Origin: Cololabis saira
Taxonomy: Eukaryota > Chordata > Actinopteri > Beloniformes > Belonidae
Assembly: GCF_033807715.1 (NCBI RefSeq)
Contig: NC_084599.1
Span: forward strand, 25,849,125 to 25,913,124
Length of the DNA: 64,000 nucleotides
Direction: 5' to 3'
Part shown: positions 15,149 to 28,762 of the stretch, piece after piece
Layout: each line of letters starts with the position of its first letter
Numbering within the stretch: position 1 is the stretch's first letter
Made by a program: the position numbers and the translations under genes
Notes under the pieces: generated by a model
Told to the model about the DNA's origin: nothing
The model's input: the letters and a program-made list of their open reading frames with translations, nothing else
Database searches by the model: none

Positions 15149-18100
15149 TTAATATATTAAAGTATTTTCATCTTTCATTTTCACTTCTCCATCCTCTACC
15201 TCGGCTTCAGCAACAGTGGCACCATTGCTGAGCGGTCCATCGCCTAATGTGCTGCGGAGCGTCACTCGGGTGACACTGAGTGAGTGTTTTCTGGGACTCA
15301 TATGATCCGGTCCATGGCACATGACCTCCCTGAACATTTCTCTAAAGCGTGTTGACATGAGATTGTACAGGATTGGGTTGACCGCTGAGCTGAGATAGAA
15401 AAACACTCCTGAGATGATGTGCACATACTCAAAGATTTCCCTGTGGTTGTCCGTCCAGTCACTGATGAAGCTCCACATGAGGCGGTCAGTGTGAAATGGG
15501 GCCCAGCAGATGCCAAAAACAACAACTAAAACAACTGAAAAACAAAAAGAGACAGAAAAACATTATAGGTGCTTGTTACTATGAGAGGAAACCGCCCCCC
15601 GCAACTTTTCTTTTCATTTTTCACTGCAGGAAATGTAGCTATGTGGTCTTCTGTATATCATGCTTGGAGTGATTGGATCAATCTGCAGCATTCCTATCTG
15701 TGGTGCAAATGTATCCAAAGAAAAATGGCATAATGTCAGATTGTGCATTTTCATTTTCATTTTCATTTTCATTTTTATTTATTCCGATCATGGAAATATG
15801 CAAAACAAAAAAAAACAAACAAGTAAAATGACAACACAATCAAAAGCATATTCCATAACCAGAAAGGAGCAGGTAGAAGAAAATCTTATTATACCTGCCC
15901 TTCCTACTTTCAGTCCGTGAGATACGTGGGGTGAGGGGTCATTAGCTACATGTTCATAATGTCAGAATGGTCTAACTGCTTCCATTAAAGGCACTTTCAT
16001 AGAACTTTAAGTCGTCATTTGCTGTGTGGAATTATCACTCAGAACTAGGGATGTAACGGTATTGGATTTTACGGTCTGGTGACGGTGTTCGTACAGTATA
16101 CCACGGTATTTCACGGTGACGGTATTTTATTTTTTTAAAGATATTTTTTGGCACATTTGGTAAATTCGGGTTGCTCTTTGGCATGACCTCACTGCCATGC
16201 ACCAAACAAACAACTAATCTACAAGTTAACAAAGCGTTGCAGAGCGGCGTAGTGATGCCTTGTAAATCTGCATCTTCTGTAGACAACACGACCACGCTGC
16301 TCTACGGAGAATGAAAGTGAGCAATAACCATGCTCTTTGAATGAAGCATCGTAGACCGGCTACCGTGGGATTTACAATGATTCATTTTACCTGCTTGGAC
16401 TTAAGCTATGCATATCATTTTTTATGTGGAATTTCACCGGCAGCCCCGCATAATATTAAAATAATTAATTAATTACAGTCACCGACCGTGAGCTTGGAAA
16501 TCTCATGGTGTCACAACCGTGGCTTTACACCACCGTGGTGTAACGAAATATGGTAGCCTATACCGTTTCACCCTTACTCTAACGACAATAAATGTCAGTG
16601 ATGAATGTCAATATACAGTTATTACTGGGAAGTACAGTTTTTAAGTTTGTAATTCATAATATCAATAGCCCTTCTAAAAGAGCTCACCATAGGTGTTAAA
16701 CATCATTACTTGAAAACACTAGATCAAAAGCAGAAAATGTAAGAAAGGTTCTATGTGTGTTATTAATGATAGTTTCTACTTGCTTCTGTGCGCTCATGTG
16801 CACTCTTACTTTTGAGTTTTGGATGTTTCACCTTACGTTCAGTGAAAAATTTCAACTTGCGTATTGAATTTGGGAGATAACCTATGCTGGAATAACCAGC
16901 AGGCCTTCGAAAAACAAACTTCTTTCAGTTGTTCGACTATATAGTGAAATAATACAGGTTACAAGTGTAGGGTGCTAGTTAGAAGCTAGGGTATAAGTGT
17001 CTCTGCCATGGACGCAACGAGTTACAATTACCAGCGTTAGCATCATTAGAATTAGGATCAAATCAACACATCCATTGAGATCATTTCCTTGCATTACACA
17101 TCAGGGGGCATCATTAATATTTCATACAAACTGACAGAGAGCAGGTGGAAACACCAGCCCCATATAATGGTGAGATTCTGGACAGAAACCAAATACATAT
17201 CCTTGCCTGTCAGAATCAAGGAAGATTCATGGTGTGCTACAAACATCCTTTCTGGGAGTTGTTGTCTTGTCCATACTAACCTGGTAAAGGAACGTGGCTA
17301 CTTTCATTCAGGGAAAGCAATAATAATAATTTGCATGGGTAAATGCCAAACCAATTTCCATAAATGAATACTATTTACTTTTGTATGTGCACATAAGAAT
17401 ACACAAAGAAAGAAGGTCAAGAAAGTTCAAATGAAACAAGAGTAATGGACTAGTAATGAGGTCTAAGACACCGAAGTTAAAACAAATGATAAATCAATAA
17501 ATGTCAGGTGCAAAGGCACAAGACTCACCATTCTCCAAACCTGAGGACATGCTCAAGTGTTTTATAATTTGATATATCATTTGCATTGAGTTGAACAATC
17601 ATTTTTGGCTACTGCATATCCTCTGTTATCGTGTAAGTCATGTCTCCCAGCAAAGGTTCATCTTTGAGAGAGCATTTATGTGAAATGTAGGACACTACAT
17701 TTCACCTGCGGTGAAGGAGGAGACCATGGTCAGGAGGAGGCGCTGAAAGATGGTTTGAAAACGTATCGCTTTGGACGTGTTTTCCTATGTTGTTATCTGC
17801 TGTGGTGCAGTGAAGATATGGGAAACTTGTTTTACAGACCGTTATACTCACACAACATTTTGGTGACCTGCCTGCGACGCGCCTTCTGCTGCTGTGTGCG
17901 GATGTTGCAGAAGCTGTCCTGTTCAAAGCCCGACTTGGCCTCCAGGGCCAAGCGCATCTTCTCACGCTTCAGCTGCAGTCCGATGAGCACGTACAGAACG
18001 CTGATTGTCAGCATGGGCAAGATGAAAAAAAGAAAAGTAGTCAGCTGGATGGTCAAGTTGTACATCCAGCGGGGTTTAACCAGAGTGCAGATGGCCGAGT

Positions 18101-18770
18101 CAGCAATCTCTTCATTAATGTAACCAGCTGGACCAGTGGAACGAATGTGCAGCGTGAATATCCCATGCAGACTTGTATTAGGCACAGCGCACATCACTGA
18201 CACACCCCACACTGTGAGGATGACGCGCTTGGCATGGGTTCGTGTCACAACATACTTTGCTCGCAGCGGGTGCACCACAGCAATGTATCTCTCAATGCTC
18301 AGCGCCGTTACGTTGAGGATGGATGCCAAGCAGACCGTCTCGAATAAGAAGGTTTTGAAGTAGCAGCCTCCTTTCCCCAGGAGAAACGGGTAGTTCTGCC
18401 AAAGCTCGTACAGCTCTAGTGGCATCCCAAGTAGAAGCACCAACAGGTCTGACACCGCCAAGCTGAATAAGTAGTAGTTTGTCGGCGTCCACATGACCTT
18501 GTTGCGTGCAATGACAATGCATGTCAGCACGTTCCCCACAACACCGGTCAAGAAGATAAGCAGGTAAATGAGGCAGACGGGGAGGAACACAGATGACCGT
18601 CGGGGGCCAAGATATTTCTCCAGAAACCCCTCCACCGTCAGACACGCATCATCCAGATCAATGTGACTGACATTCATGCCAGAGGTCATGTTGACACAGT
18701 TTTGTCCTGGAGGACAAGGCCATTCCTCTTTTTCAGCCATTAGATCAACTGAGCAGTTTTGTGATGACAT
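15149..18770 (-). CDS. nmur1: Neuromedin U receptor 1 (class A GPCR)
   Basis: Two coding exons on the minus strand, 18770-17852 and 15534-15149, joined by a phase-1 intron (donor GTGAGTAT, acceptor TTTTCAG). The product is 434 aa. The extracellular N-terminus has N-glycosylation sequons at N5, N27 and N33. TM1 starts near residue 62. Features along the chain are TPTNYYLFSLAVSDLL (TM2), Cys136 and Cys228 for the TM3-ECL2 disulfide, ERY at 160-162, a basic third loop (KARRRQVTKML), GICWAPFH in TM6 and NPILY at 359-363 in TM7. The cytoplasmic tail is Ser/Thr- and acid-rich. Wording such as LNVTALSIERYIAVVHP, LIGLQLKRE and FGICWAPFHTDR is closer to human NMUR1 than to NMUR2. It is a Gq-coupled receptor for neuromedin U and S, peptides that control feeding, gut motility and stress. 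The intron sits in TM6, as in mammals. A 5' UTR intron acceptor (TTATGTTCCAG, ending at 18784) precedes the start codon, so an upstream leader exon is likely. Which of the teleost nmur1 duplicates this is cannot be told. Confidence 0.95.
15747..15776. repeat. (ATTTTC)n hexanucleotide tract in the nmur1 intron
   Basis: Five tandem ATTTTC units, degenerating into ATTTTTATTTATT. Confidence 0.9.
16045..16575. mobile_element. Non-autonomous hAT-like element in the nmur1 intron
   Basis: The left end CTAGGGATGTAACGGTAT is matched in inverse by ATACCGTTTCACCCTTA at the right end. The subterminal regions repeat ACGGT/ACCGT motifs (CACGGTATTTCACGGTGACG on the left, CACCACCGTGGTGTAACG on the right). 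TAGGG(A/G)TGTAACGGTA ends are characteristic of a fish hAT group. The flanks CTCAGAAC and CTCTAACG are only loosely alike, so a target duplication is not proven. There is no coding sequence. Confidence 0.65.
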
Positions 18771-19165
18771 CCTGGCTCACGATCTGGAACATAAAAAAAA
18801 CAAAACAGCTGTTATTGGCATTGAGAGAACGCACCAATTAATCTGGAGATTAGAGATATATTCTTCCATTGTGAATTTTTGATTATTGAACTGGAAAATT
18901 ACCACAAACTATCAAACACAAATGAAAGACAAATGACTCATACTTTATTTACACCAAATAAACTGACACATAGCACTAAACAGTCAATAAGTAGTGTCTT
19001 GGCTGCAATTATTTTCATGATATATATGAAAACTACATATTTTTATGTATGAAATGTTTTCTTGAATAATGTTTTTGTCTACATCTCCTTTGTTGTCGCA
19101 TTTAGATATTTATTACAGCCATTTTGAAATGATCGTAGATGCAGTCTGTGTTATGGTACAGTTTA

Positions 19166-19310
19166 GGGCGGGGGTCTTCAATTGCAGTCCTCGAGGTCCA
19201 CTGTCCTGCATGTGAAGAGATGTTTCCCTGCTTCAGCACACCCTGATGCAAATTAAGGTCTCATTAACACAAAATTTGAATCAGTTGTGTTAGAGCTGGA
19301 TGGAAGAACC
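19166..19310. mobile_element. Fragment of a dispersed teleost repeat (CCTCGAGG / CTGTCCTGCATG type)
   Basis: GCAGTCCTCGAGGTCCACTG, CTGTCCTGCATG, GATGTTTCCCTGCTTCAGCA and a TTAATTTG-like spacer match a widespread fish repeat by recognition. The opposite inverted arm is not complete here. Family assignment is uncertain. Confidence 0.5.
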
Positions 19311-19329
19311 CTGGACTAGGGTTATTGTG

Positions 19330-19760
19330 GTTGGGTTTTTGAGTTTGCGGTTTGTTATGGTTCTTTAGTTTGGGTCTTTTTCTGTTTGGATCGGGTTCAA
19401 TGTTGGTGTTCTTGGGTCTTTTATTGAGTTCGCTCTACAGACCTAGTCTGTTTTTTGTTAACTTTACTTCCTGTTGCACTTTGGAGGTTTGTCCATGTCT
19501 TGTGTCTTTGCCATCATCTACTGTATGTCTTGTCAGCCCTATGAGTGTGTCATGTCTTGTCTTTCCGTTCCTCCCTTCTGGTCCGTCTGTTTTTCCCCCC
19601 CAGTTGTGCTACTTGTCTGTTTGCTTTTCCACCTCGCTGTTTTTATAGTAAAACCTTTTTGCTTTTGACTCCTGCTTAAGTGCAACTTTATGCTTAATCT
19701 TTTCTGAATTGAAACTCCTGCCGCCGCATCTCCTGAACTTGGGGGCTCTCCACTAAGCAC
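19330..19760. repeat. T/GT-rich dispersed-repeat-like segment
   Basis: Strand-asymmetric, T-rich and repeatedly TGTCTTG/CTTGTC, ending in ATAGTAAAACCTTTTTGCTT and TTTGACTCCTGCTTAA. This resembles the 3' end of a retroelement. The reading frame at 19352-19648 is a by-product of the low-A composition and has no domain. Confidence 0.35.
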
Positions 19761-21495
19761 AATAATCTGATTGGCTCACAGGAGAACGGCTTAAGCAAGC
19801 ACTAAAGTAAAACCGCTAATCAGAGTGCAGGAATCTGCTATATTGGCCAATCACAGTGCAGAAAAACAAGAGACCGCAAAGATATTTTGGAGATATTACA
19901 AGATTTGCAACAAAGTTCCCAACTGTCCAGCTAAAATTGAAAAAAATGTAACTTGTAGCATTAATTACCTAAACAACCCAGGAATTGGGCCGCTTAAGTA
20001 GGCATCATAGTCAGATAATGAAGACCAAACTGTTAAGAAATTTTCAATCAAATATTTCCTCTTCAGAGGGAAATTGAAACAGATTTTAATGAACTCTTTG
20101 CATTTTGCATTAGATTTTGCATTTCCACACTCAGGTGAGTTGGATTTCCATAATATTATTATATTATAAAAGACAAAATCATTTCCACTTCCACCTCTCA
20201 ATAAATTCAATGAAGTTCAGTACAATGACTGTTTTGCATCATTACATGCAGCTCTTACTAACAGGTTTCCTTATCAATGATGAAAACTCTGCATTAAATA
20301 ATCTGTTGCTTTTTTTATTCAGGTCGTACTGTGTTCACCCCCGACTGTTTGGGACTGATCTAACTTGAATGGCCATCTTGAATGGCTTGTGTAGAAAAGC
20401 TGATAATATTCCAAGGCTTCGTGTCTGCATGTCAATGAACTAAAAAATTCTAAATTATATAGAAACTAATTTGCAAAGAAATCTTATTAGAGAGCATTGA
20501 TGCAAGCCAATCCGCGGTAAAATACATTACACAGTAATATGGTTTTAGAAGAGCTACAGGAGAGCACTTGAGATACTTGATATTTCAGGGAAAAGGCAGC
20601 TGTTTCTAAATCTTTTTCTTTCTGAGAATAATAGTGAAACTATATGGTTGAGACACTGTAATTCATTCATCATCGCTTCTCATATTTTACTTGTGGTTCA
20701 GCTGAAAAACTGATGGGAAAATACAATGTGTTTTTATTGTATTTTGAATCATAATTATGGTTTTATTTGTTAATACAGATCTAATTTGGGATTTCAGGAT
20801 TCCATATAGGATTTGAAGACCAAAGCCCTTACCATTTTGTAAGGTTGCCAGTCCTTACCACAATAATAAAAACACACTACGGCATTGATGAAACCAAGTA
20901 TTTCATGGGATGTTTTTTGTCTGAAGAATGCAGCAGGAAGCTGCTGTTGTTCCACTCATTCTCTGTTAGGAACAGGTCCGGACTGCAGACAAGACAGTCT
21001 AGTACCATCTTCTTTCTCTTTGTAATGTATGCAGAATGTTGTTAGCATAGCTTTATTGAGATTGTAACTGCATATCTTCGTTGAGCCTCTTGCAGCAGGA
21101 AGATTACTTTAGCATGCGTGAATAAATCCCACTTCACATTTTAAGTCATTCCACTATAGCACCAATCTGCTGCTCATGTTTGCAAAACAACTGCAGACTT
21201 AAGCTCTGTTACAACTCTTTACTTTTAGACTTTCTGAATAGAAGACACTGCTTCTTTTTGAATGGGTTCTGTGAGAATTCTCCAATAAAAAATAATGAAA
21301 TCAATAAAAATAAATTCATTAATCTATTTAATGCTGAATACAGAATTAGTCAATATACAGTAGTGTGTGACTTAAGCATCCATGCAGATGTTGTGAATGA
21401 TCAACTTATAATAATATTAAATTACATACAAATTGCCTTTTTCAAAATCCAATTTTTGTCTTTCACGCCTACGTATTGTCCTCTGGCTCACATCA

Positions 21496-22874
21496 GGGGT
21501 CCGTTTCACAAAGCAGGTTCAACAAACTCTGAGTCTAATCCTGAACTCTTAGTTGATCTACTCTGAGATCGGAAACTCTGAGTTTTCGGTTCCAGAACAG
21601 CGGTTTAGAGGTAATTTACTCAACTCTAAGTAGTTTCACCTGGAGTTAAGCTCGTGCGTGAGGGAAATAAAAAGCCATCATCAGTAGATCGCTGATACAA
21701 GGATTCACCATGGCAACCGGCGACACAAAAGAGCGACATACATTTTCTTTTTTTTTCTTTTTAACTTTATTTATCTTTTCAATTTACAAAATCCATTATG
21801 AGGAAACATCAGTTTGCATCTCAAGATCCACATACTTCACGCCACTGGAGTTAGAAGTGTTAATACGTGCGTATGGCAAGTATGAGAGCATATTTTGGAA
21901 AAAAAAATGAAATTTTATTGTCATTTAGATCAGGGGCAGCTGCCACACCTCGGCTTCAGGGGAATATGTAAATGTTTTTTTTTTAAATACATTTATGGAA
22001 TTACTCTGTGTCTATTTGTATTGATTTATTCTATTACTTCATACATATAAAATAACTACAAATGCATATCAGAACAACATGATGGATTTCAGTAGGTATT
22101 ATCTATCCCAACACTTGTATACCCCCCTCATATCTTGAAATGTCCCAGCGTCCCTGAAGACAGTGGTCGCTATCAATCTCGTTTTTAGCGCCAGTGCATA
22201 GTTACTAACTTATAAAAATGAAAAGGAAGCAGACAACCACGCAATTTAAGAAGAAAAAAAGAAAGAAGGCAAGTGATGTGTCCAGAAGATATTAACAAGG
22301 CTGTTAGCCACTGATGGATTAATTATGCAAGTTCATCTCAAAGTAAGATATAAATCCTCTTATAGCCTACATCTGTTTAAGGGAAATATTTGACTTTTTT
22401 TTTACTCTCCCTCTCCTTTTTGCATTTGGACTTTAACTGTTTGAAGTTAAAATCTGATGTCCCTGTGATATTGTTGCACTGACATAGTGAATAAAGTGAA
22501 CGAGTTCTATTGCGTTTGTTAGATAAGCCTTTTCTGCTCTCTAACTCTGCCGCTTGCTGTCCGTGGTGCAGAAAACGGATGTGTATTGCGTAAAGGCCCA
22601 TTGGCTGAATTGACGCCACTGAGGGAGGAGACAGAGAGAAACTCCAGGTTCGCTGAAATAAACCTGGTCCCGACCAGGTTAGGTTCAGAGAGTCTGTTAC
22701 TACGGTAACTGACCGAGAGCTTAAGTTACCTCTCTTTGTGAAACAGGCTAGAGTTACCCCTCTTTCTCTGGTTTGAGTTACCTCCCTTTGTGAAATGGAA
22801 AACTCAGAGTTTCCCTTATTTCAGGGTTAACAGACTCCGAGTTTTCACTAAACCTGCTTTGTGAAACGGGCCCC
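21496..22874 (+). mobile_element. Harbinger-like DNA transposon derivative
   Basis: Terminal inverted repeats GGGGTCCGTTTCACAAAGCA (21496) and TGCTTTGTGAAACGGGCCCC (ending 22874). The complementarity extends over AACTCTGAGT / ACTCCGAGTTTT. The element is 1,379 bp. Near its left end it carries a broken Myb/SANT-like gene. The transposase gene is missing. The three-base target duplication expected for this superfamily is not clear, so the superfamily is assigned from the accessory gene and terminus wording. Confidence 0.7.
21710..21910 (+). pseudogene. Broken Myb/SANT-like accessory gene of the Harbinger-like element
   Basis: It starts MATGDTKER at 21710. A pyrimidine-rich insertion follows, encoding a phenylalanine run, and then FTPLELEVLIRAYGKYESIF, the first helix of the Myb/SANT-like DNA-binding domain found in the second protein of Harbinger transposons. 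The frame stops at 21910, just after an A-run, so the remaining helices are lost. Confidence 0.6.
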
Positions 22875-22904
22875 TGGTCCAGCAAGCAACTGATGTTGTT
22901 GTGA

Positions 22905-23105
22905 GTAGTTGTCATACATTGATTTTCTATTCCCGCTCAAGCCTATATAGGGTCACGGTCACTGCTGGAGCCGATCCCCGCTCATTGCAGGGGAAAGGCA
23001 GGGTGCAGCCTGCACGGGTCACCAGTCAGTCATAAAGTCCACGAGGAGCCAAACACCCTTGTCGCTGATAATGTAGGGTCTTTGGGCAGCACACTGAACA
23101 CCCAC
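22905..23105. repeat. Dispersed repeat fragment (LINE-tail type)
   Basis: ATTGATTTTCTATTCCCGCT, TATAGGGTCACGG, GCTGGAGCCGATCCC, CATTGCAGGGGAAAGGCAGG and GGTCACCAGTC match a common vertebrate repeat tail. A related piece is at 59285-59370. Confidence 0.6.
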
Positions 23106-26100
23106 ACTTCTCTGTGATGTGTTTATTGGGTTAAGATGTTAGAAACAAACAACTTCCTGTAAAAAAATACATGTAAAAGGATGAGCGTGCACTCAACAGA
23201 TGAAAGGCCAACGCAGTGCAAAACCTTTTCTAGAACCAAAAAAATGCTATATAAGCACAAGCAAAGCCATGAGTTTATCCAGAGATACGATTTTGTAACT
23301 AAAACCGCAGAATAGATTAAGATAATAAAAGAAGAACAATTAACTTTCTACTTCACTGCCTTTGGGTCTACTGTAACTCTTGAGCAAGAAAGTGCATATA
23401 TATCTTCCAAAATGTCTTCACTATTTCTCTACACAAAGTTATAATAAGAGTTCTCCATTTTCACTGCCAGCCCCTGATTTATTCTGGCAGGTGGTGCATC
23501 AGTCTGTTATCAGACAACTGTCCCTGCAAATAAAGGCACATTACTGATTCATTATATAAAACATTTCATATATGAAACTTTTGCAGGCTTCTTTTGGTTA
23601 AATATAGTTGTTTGCTCCTCACCAAGCATTCACTTGAGATAGTTAGGAGTAATGTATACACCACTCGAGGCTCTGTGAATATAGCTTAGATACATGATAG
23701 TATATTATGTTAATTTGGTCCACAGCTGAACCAAATTAACACAATACTCCATACTCCACTCCATGTTGTCTGTAGACCAAATGGACAAAAAGAACAATAT
23801 TTAGTCATTTATTTTTGATTATGCAACTCTTGTTTTATATATCTCATCATCATGCGTTGTCCTAGCTACACCATTCAGTCTTGACAGAAAAAAGATGCTT
23901 TAGATACAGTCAGCAGCATATCAGGATGCCAATTCTTCATAGTGTGCATACTGTTATCAATCAACTATATTTGCACATTATTATAACTATAAGCTATAAC
24001 AAATGCAATAAGTATTATATTTTACTATATTAGCATTTTACTGTGTATTAAAATCAAGACAGACAGCAACTTGAGATGCTAAAGAGCAACTTCTACATCT
24101 TTCATATTTAGTTGATGTCTTTAAAAATGCTTTATTTGATATTTAACTATATATAATCAAATATGTTTTATTTCTTTGTATATTATCATGTTGCTGAACA
24201 TAAACTATAAATATCCTTGATCCTTGATATCCTGCACAAAAACAGCTGCCAAGGCCTCATGAAAAGCATCCAAGCATCATTACCAAGTTATGCTGCTTGC
24301 CATTTTATCGCCTATAAAAATGTGAATAAATTAATAAAATTACAGTTTGTAGTCTCAGAGGATGACACCTTGCTCTGAATCTGTATGGGAAGTATAACCA
24401 TCGTGTGCGTCCTCATGTCCATTTGTGAGAGCTGTCATGGCTGTTGTCCACAGAAAGCGCAGATCTTTTGTTTCCACCACAGACATCATGAATATTCAAA
24501 GCCACCAGTCCAGATAAAGCATGACTGCCCTTGGAGAAGCCAACAGGCTAACATAACACTACGCTCTGGCAAAGTCAATGTGACACTGCCTGAAAGTCAA
24601 AAAATATTATTTCTTTGTGAGATTGAACAGATTTTGATGCATGAAAAATGCAGTTTATTCAAATTTCCACAAAATAGCAGGGGACATCTCAAGCTCTTCT
24701 GTGACTACGAATCATTTTAAAGTATCAGCTCCAAAAATACTTTAATCCGCTCACCACAATGAAACTATTAGACTTACATTTACATTCTTCTCCTTGCTCA
24801 AAATGACTGCTCATTATACTTTTTTTTATGATTAATTCATCTACAATCCAAGAAAGACAACAGAGAAACAATTTGGATTTCAGAATAAAATTGCTGAATT
24901 ACTTTTTCATTTATGATAAACATGTCTTTTTTGTTTGTTTAGATTTTTTTTTGCTTTTGTAGGGTTCAGCTTTTTTTAATTTAATGACTTTCTTTCTTCG
25001 GTCTGGTTCATCCTGCAAAGCTTGATGTGCTTTTGGCTTAAAAAAAACCAAGACACTACAGATAACAATAAATACTTTACAGAAATGTTCATCGTTATTG
25101 GATGTATGAAAAACTGTCCAATAATCTTAAATATTCCTGATACAATCATCCCTGAATCTCCACTTCATCACTCTAGTACACAATTAAAACATCAAGGAAA
25201 ATGTGGCATTTTCCAAATGCAGTATTTTTTTGTATATAAATTTACATCTGGTTCCTCTGCAAAGGAGAGATAAGCAGATGTTGGATTTCATGAGATCGTC
25301 ATGGCTGTGCAGAAAGTAGAAATCATCTCACCGTCAATGAAGTCCTTTGCAGAAATTCCCAGTTGATATTTAAGTGTGAACAACAAGCAGATCCTTGAGT
25401 CCTCCGTCCTTTTCGTCTGTTGCTCTCATCAAGCCTCACTCGCAGTCATATAACCATTCATGTACACTGCACACACACCCTCTCTCTCTCAGTCCTCCTC
25501 CCTCACCGCTACTTTCTCACACACAAATTAACACATTTAAACCTCCACCTGCAATTCTATCCAGAGTCCACACCTCCACTGGAGTCATTGGCTAATGAAC
25601 ACTACAGGAAGTAGGAATATTAGAATATGTGTTAAACTGTGAGTCAATCCTGAAAGAAGAAATTGGTTCAACTACCTGTATTATTTATCTACCCTTTCCT
25701 CTTTATATGACATGTCGGGGAGTTTTCTTTAAAAGTTAATGTGAGATTTGGATATGTCTTTGGATTTTTTTGTTTTGTCAGGGGAGTGAACCAGTCATGG
25801 ACCCCATCAGCAGCAGTCAGTGTGTTATTCCTGATGTCTTTTCATCATGACTGGGAGGCGTTCCTACCTTCAGAACTGAAAAGATGCTGTGTAGCAGCCT
25901 TTGGGAACCGCCCCCTGCGTGGATCTACATGTCAGTCGAAATCAAAATCAATGGTACTTTTTCCATCAAGTGTTTGTAGGTCTTTTTTTTTTCTTCCTTT
26001 TTTTCCATGCTGGGTCACAACAAATGCCACCTCCGATTTTCCTCTAAAAACCAGGATGACTTTTGACAGGGCAATCTCCCTTTAAACAGGAAACACAGTT

Positions 26101-28229
26101 GTGAGCAAAGCACCTCTAATCACTTTAAAATTCTGGGTTGATTGACTAAATTCAAATAAAGTGCCATGAACTATAACGAGGAAGTGCAGTTACAAAAAGT
26201 GTGCGAGGTGTTACGTGATAATAGAGTAGTCTCCTACTCATAGTCTCCTTTTCTTGGCAGTTTCATGGCAGGATGCATCCCTCATTGATAGTCGGTCGAT
26301 GCGCTAATGCAAACTTCAACTGTAATCCCTGTATGTTATCAAGATATGGTTTGTATGATGTGAGTTATGACTTCTCATCTGATCAGAATATCTCTCAATG
26401 TCAAAGCAGTTGCAATTAAAAACAATCATGAAATACAAAAAAAACTAAAGACACTTCACTAAATAGCAGCAACGCAATATAACTGCCTTCAAAACACCAG
26501 TTTCTCAAGGCTCAATTTCCCTTTCTATCAAATGATGTTAAAACCAAATATAAACTCACACTGTCTTTCATTCACCCCAATATAGGTTGTGAAGATGTTT
26601 CAACAGAAGGTGGTTTTGTGATTTGTATTTGCCCAGAGCACAACTCTGATTTATTGTGGATTTAGAGTTGGGAGCCCCCTCTGCAGGTGGGCAAAGGTGG
26701 GGCTCCTCCCAGGCGTGAGAGACCTTTTACGGAGGAGTTTCTCCTGTGAAACATCCACATTATTTCAGGTGATTGTGTCTTGTTATATACCACATTTTGT
26801 GCTCTCCTTTTCTCTATTTTCTTTTGTTAATCGGTTTTAACATACACTGTTAGCACACTGTATCAAGAAAGTTCCTCGTAGATTTGACATTTACTGTAAG
26901 TAAAGCAAATTCCTTCATTCAGTTTTTAAAAAGCTGTTTTGTCCCTTCTTTTTTAAATACAGCTGTTAATACTCGAATCCTTGAAGCTTTTACCCTCACT
27001 CTCCCTATTTCCAAATGGACTTCATGGCATGTTAATTCACCATTTGTACAAATGATGCTCCTTTTTCCCCCCCATTGATGTAATATTTACCTTTGTTTGA
27101 TGAGTATCCATGACAGTAGCACGTCTGGATGTACTGAAGGTTCACGTTTTGATCCCAAACTTTCTTTCAGCCTGAGCAGTAACTTAGCAACCAAGATTTC
27201 ACAGACATTCTTTATACCAAACATTAAGCTGAGATTTCCTGCACTGCCAAATCCCTCTTTCTTGAAAAAAAGGTTTTTGGTGCTTTCACATATACTGTAC
27301 TCATATTTAAAGGATTTACACACTTTCCCCCCCAGGTCAACTTCAAATGCTTTTTAAGCACTCTCCAGATCCATTTTCCAACTCTTCCAGTGCTTCATTC
27401 AAGTTGTTGCGGTAAGTTACTTATTCATCCTGATACATACTAAATGATTTCTTTTTTAATTATGACATGAACAAATATAGGGTTATATTGTAATCATGTT
27501 GCAAGCTATGCTTCCAGGTGTGTGATCTGTCTGTGATATGACTTTACTTGTCATTTCTGAGAAATCCAGTTTTCCAGAATTGTTTCTGATACCATCTGTT
27601 GTTTGATAAAGCCTCAACAACAGATGGCATGTCATCAACACAAATAGTGAATAATAGAGGGAGAATACAAATTATCTCAATGAGTCTGCGGGGAAACAAT
27701 TTATGGCAGATTTTCTGTCTGGTCTGGTAGTTTTAAAGCACTATACAAAGGCAAACAAGTAACAATATTATCACGACAGCAATGATTTTTTCTTGTCTTG
27801 AGGCTAACTTTGCTTAACTTCTCAGTTGCAATAAATTAGCAATGTTATGTTAACTATGTCCACTGCATATTTGACAAATGAGCATGTCATTACATACAGT
27901 ACAATAGCACTTTTACTGAAGATCACATCACATGCACACTGCCGCTTAGTCATTTAGCCTGAGAATTGAGCAACTAGCAGTGAGCATGAACAAAATGTTA
28001 TTATAATGTGTGTTTTTTCTGTACCCAGATTCACTACTAGCTTTCATGTGACTCAGTATAAGTAACTGGGGAGAAATCTCTGTCAAAGTGAAAGCTGAAC
28101 ACCCTTTGTGTTGACTGAAAGACGCTGGTCATAGATTTGGTCCTCATTTCATCCCTTCTTTGTATTTTAAATACCAAATGTACAGCAAGTACAGGAGACC
28201 TTAACCCTAATTGCTCCATGGTGTGTGTG

Positions 28230-28262
28230 TCTCAGATGTAAGTCGCTTTGGATAAAAGCGTC
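28230..28262. repeat. Teleost SINE/LINE tail fragment
   Basis: TAAGTCGCTTTGGATAAAAG followed by CGTCTGCTAAATGAC is a very common tail in fish SINEs and LINEs. It is followed by an (AGT)n tract to about 28292. Confidence 0.75.
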
Positions 28263-28649
28263 TGCTAAATGACAGTAGTAGCAGTAGTAGTAGCAAGTTG
28301 GAGCAGTCTATGTCACTGAAGTGATTACTTATAAAAACAGGCTGTCAGATCACACTGAGCTGTACATGAGGCCTTGATGAACAGAGTTCTTATATGGTAA
28401 TATAAGTAATTATGCCATAGCAACTAATATACATCTGAAAGTGCAAGTCCTCAACACGTCCATGGAAACCTTGTTTCCCCCCAAAAAGAATGCAATGAAT
28501 TCCAAATGATTGTAAGACTATATAACTAACTAATTAAAGACATGTCAAATGTTGAAAATTGGCAAATAAATCATTTTTATTTATTTATTAGTCAATGGCC
28601 GATATGTAAAGTGCTTTAATAAAGTTGGGACAGACACTTTTTCACTGCT

Positions 28650-28762
28650 GTAAGAGCCATTTGTGTTGGGTTTAGTCCTCTTGAGACATCATCTGTAGGA
28701 GGCTAACCCAAAACAAAACGTATCCAAATATAAATCATTCAAACCCAACACAAATGGCTCTT
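28650..28762. repeat. Short inverted repeat pair
   Basis: AAGAGCCATTTGTGTTGGGT at about 28651 and ACCCAACACAAATGGCTCTT ending at about 28762 are perfect reverse complements around a ~65-bp loop. Possibly a small foldback element. Confidence 0.7.

Larger units (their letters stand above)
18784..21495. other. Region upstream of nmur1, mostly unrecognised
   Basis: It should hold the nmur1 promoter and any leader exon, but neither could be placed. It includes two repeat-like segments, listed separately at 19166-19310 and 19330-19760. No other gene was seen. Confidence 0.4.

Noticed and set aside
19352..19648. Hydrophobic 98-residue frame resembling a membrane protein
   Set aside because: Produced by a T-rich strand-biased repeat; no family features.
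24385..24720. 111-residue plus-strand frame
   Set aside because: No domain, no splice context, odd composition; consistent with chance in AT-rich DNA.
25741..26085. 114-residue plus-strand frame
   Set aside because: Phenylalanine/serine-rich with no recognised motif; it spans T-runs.
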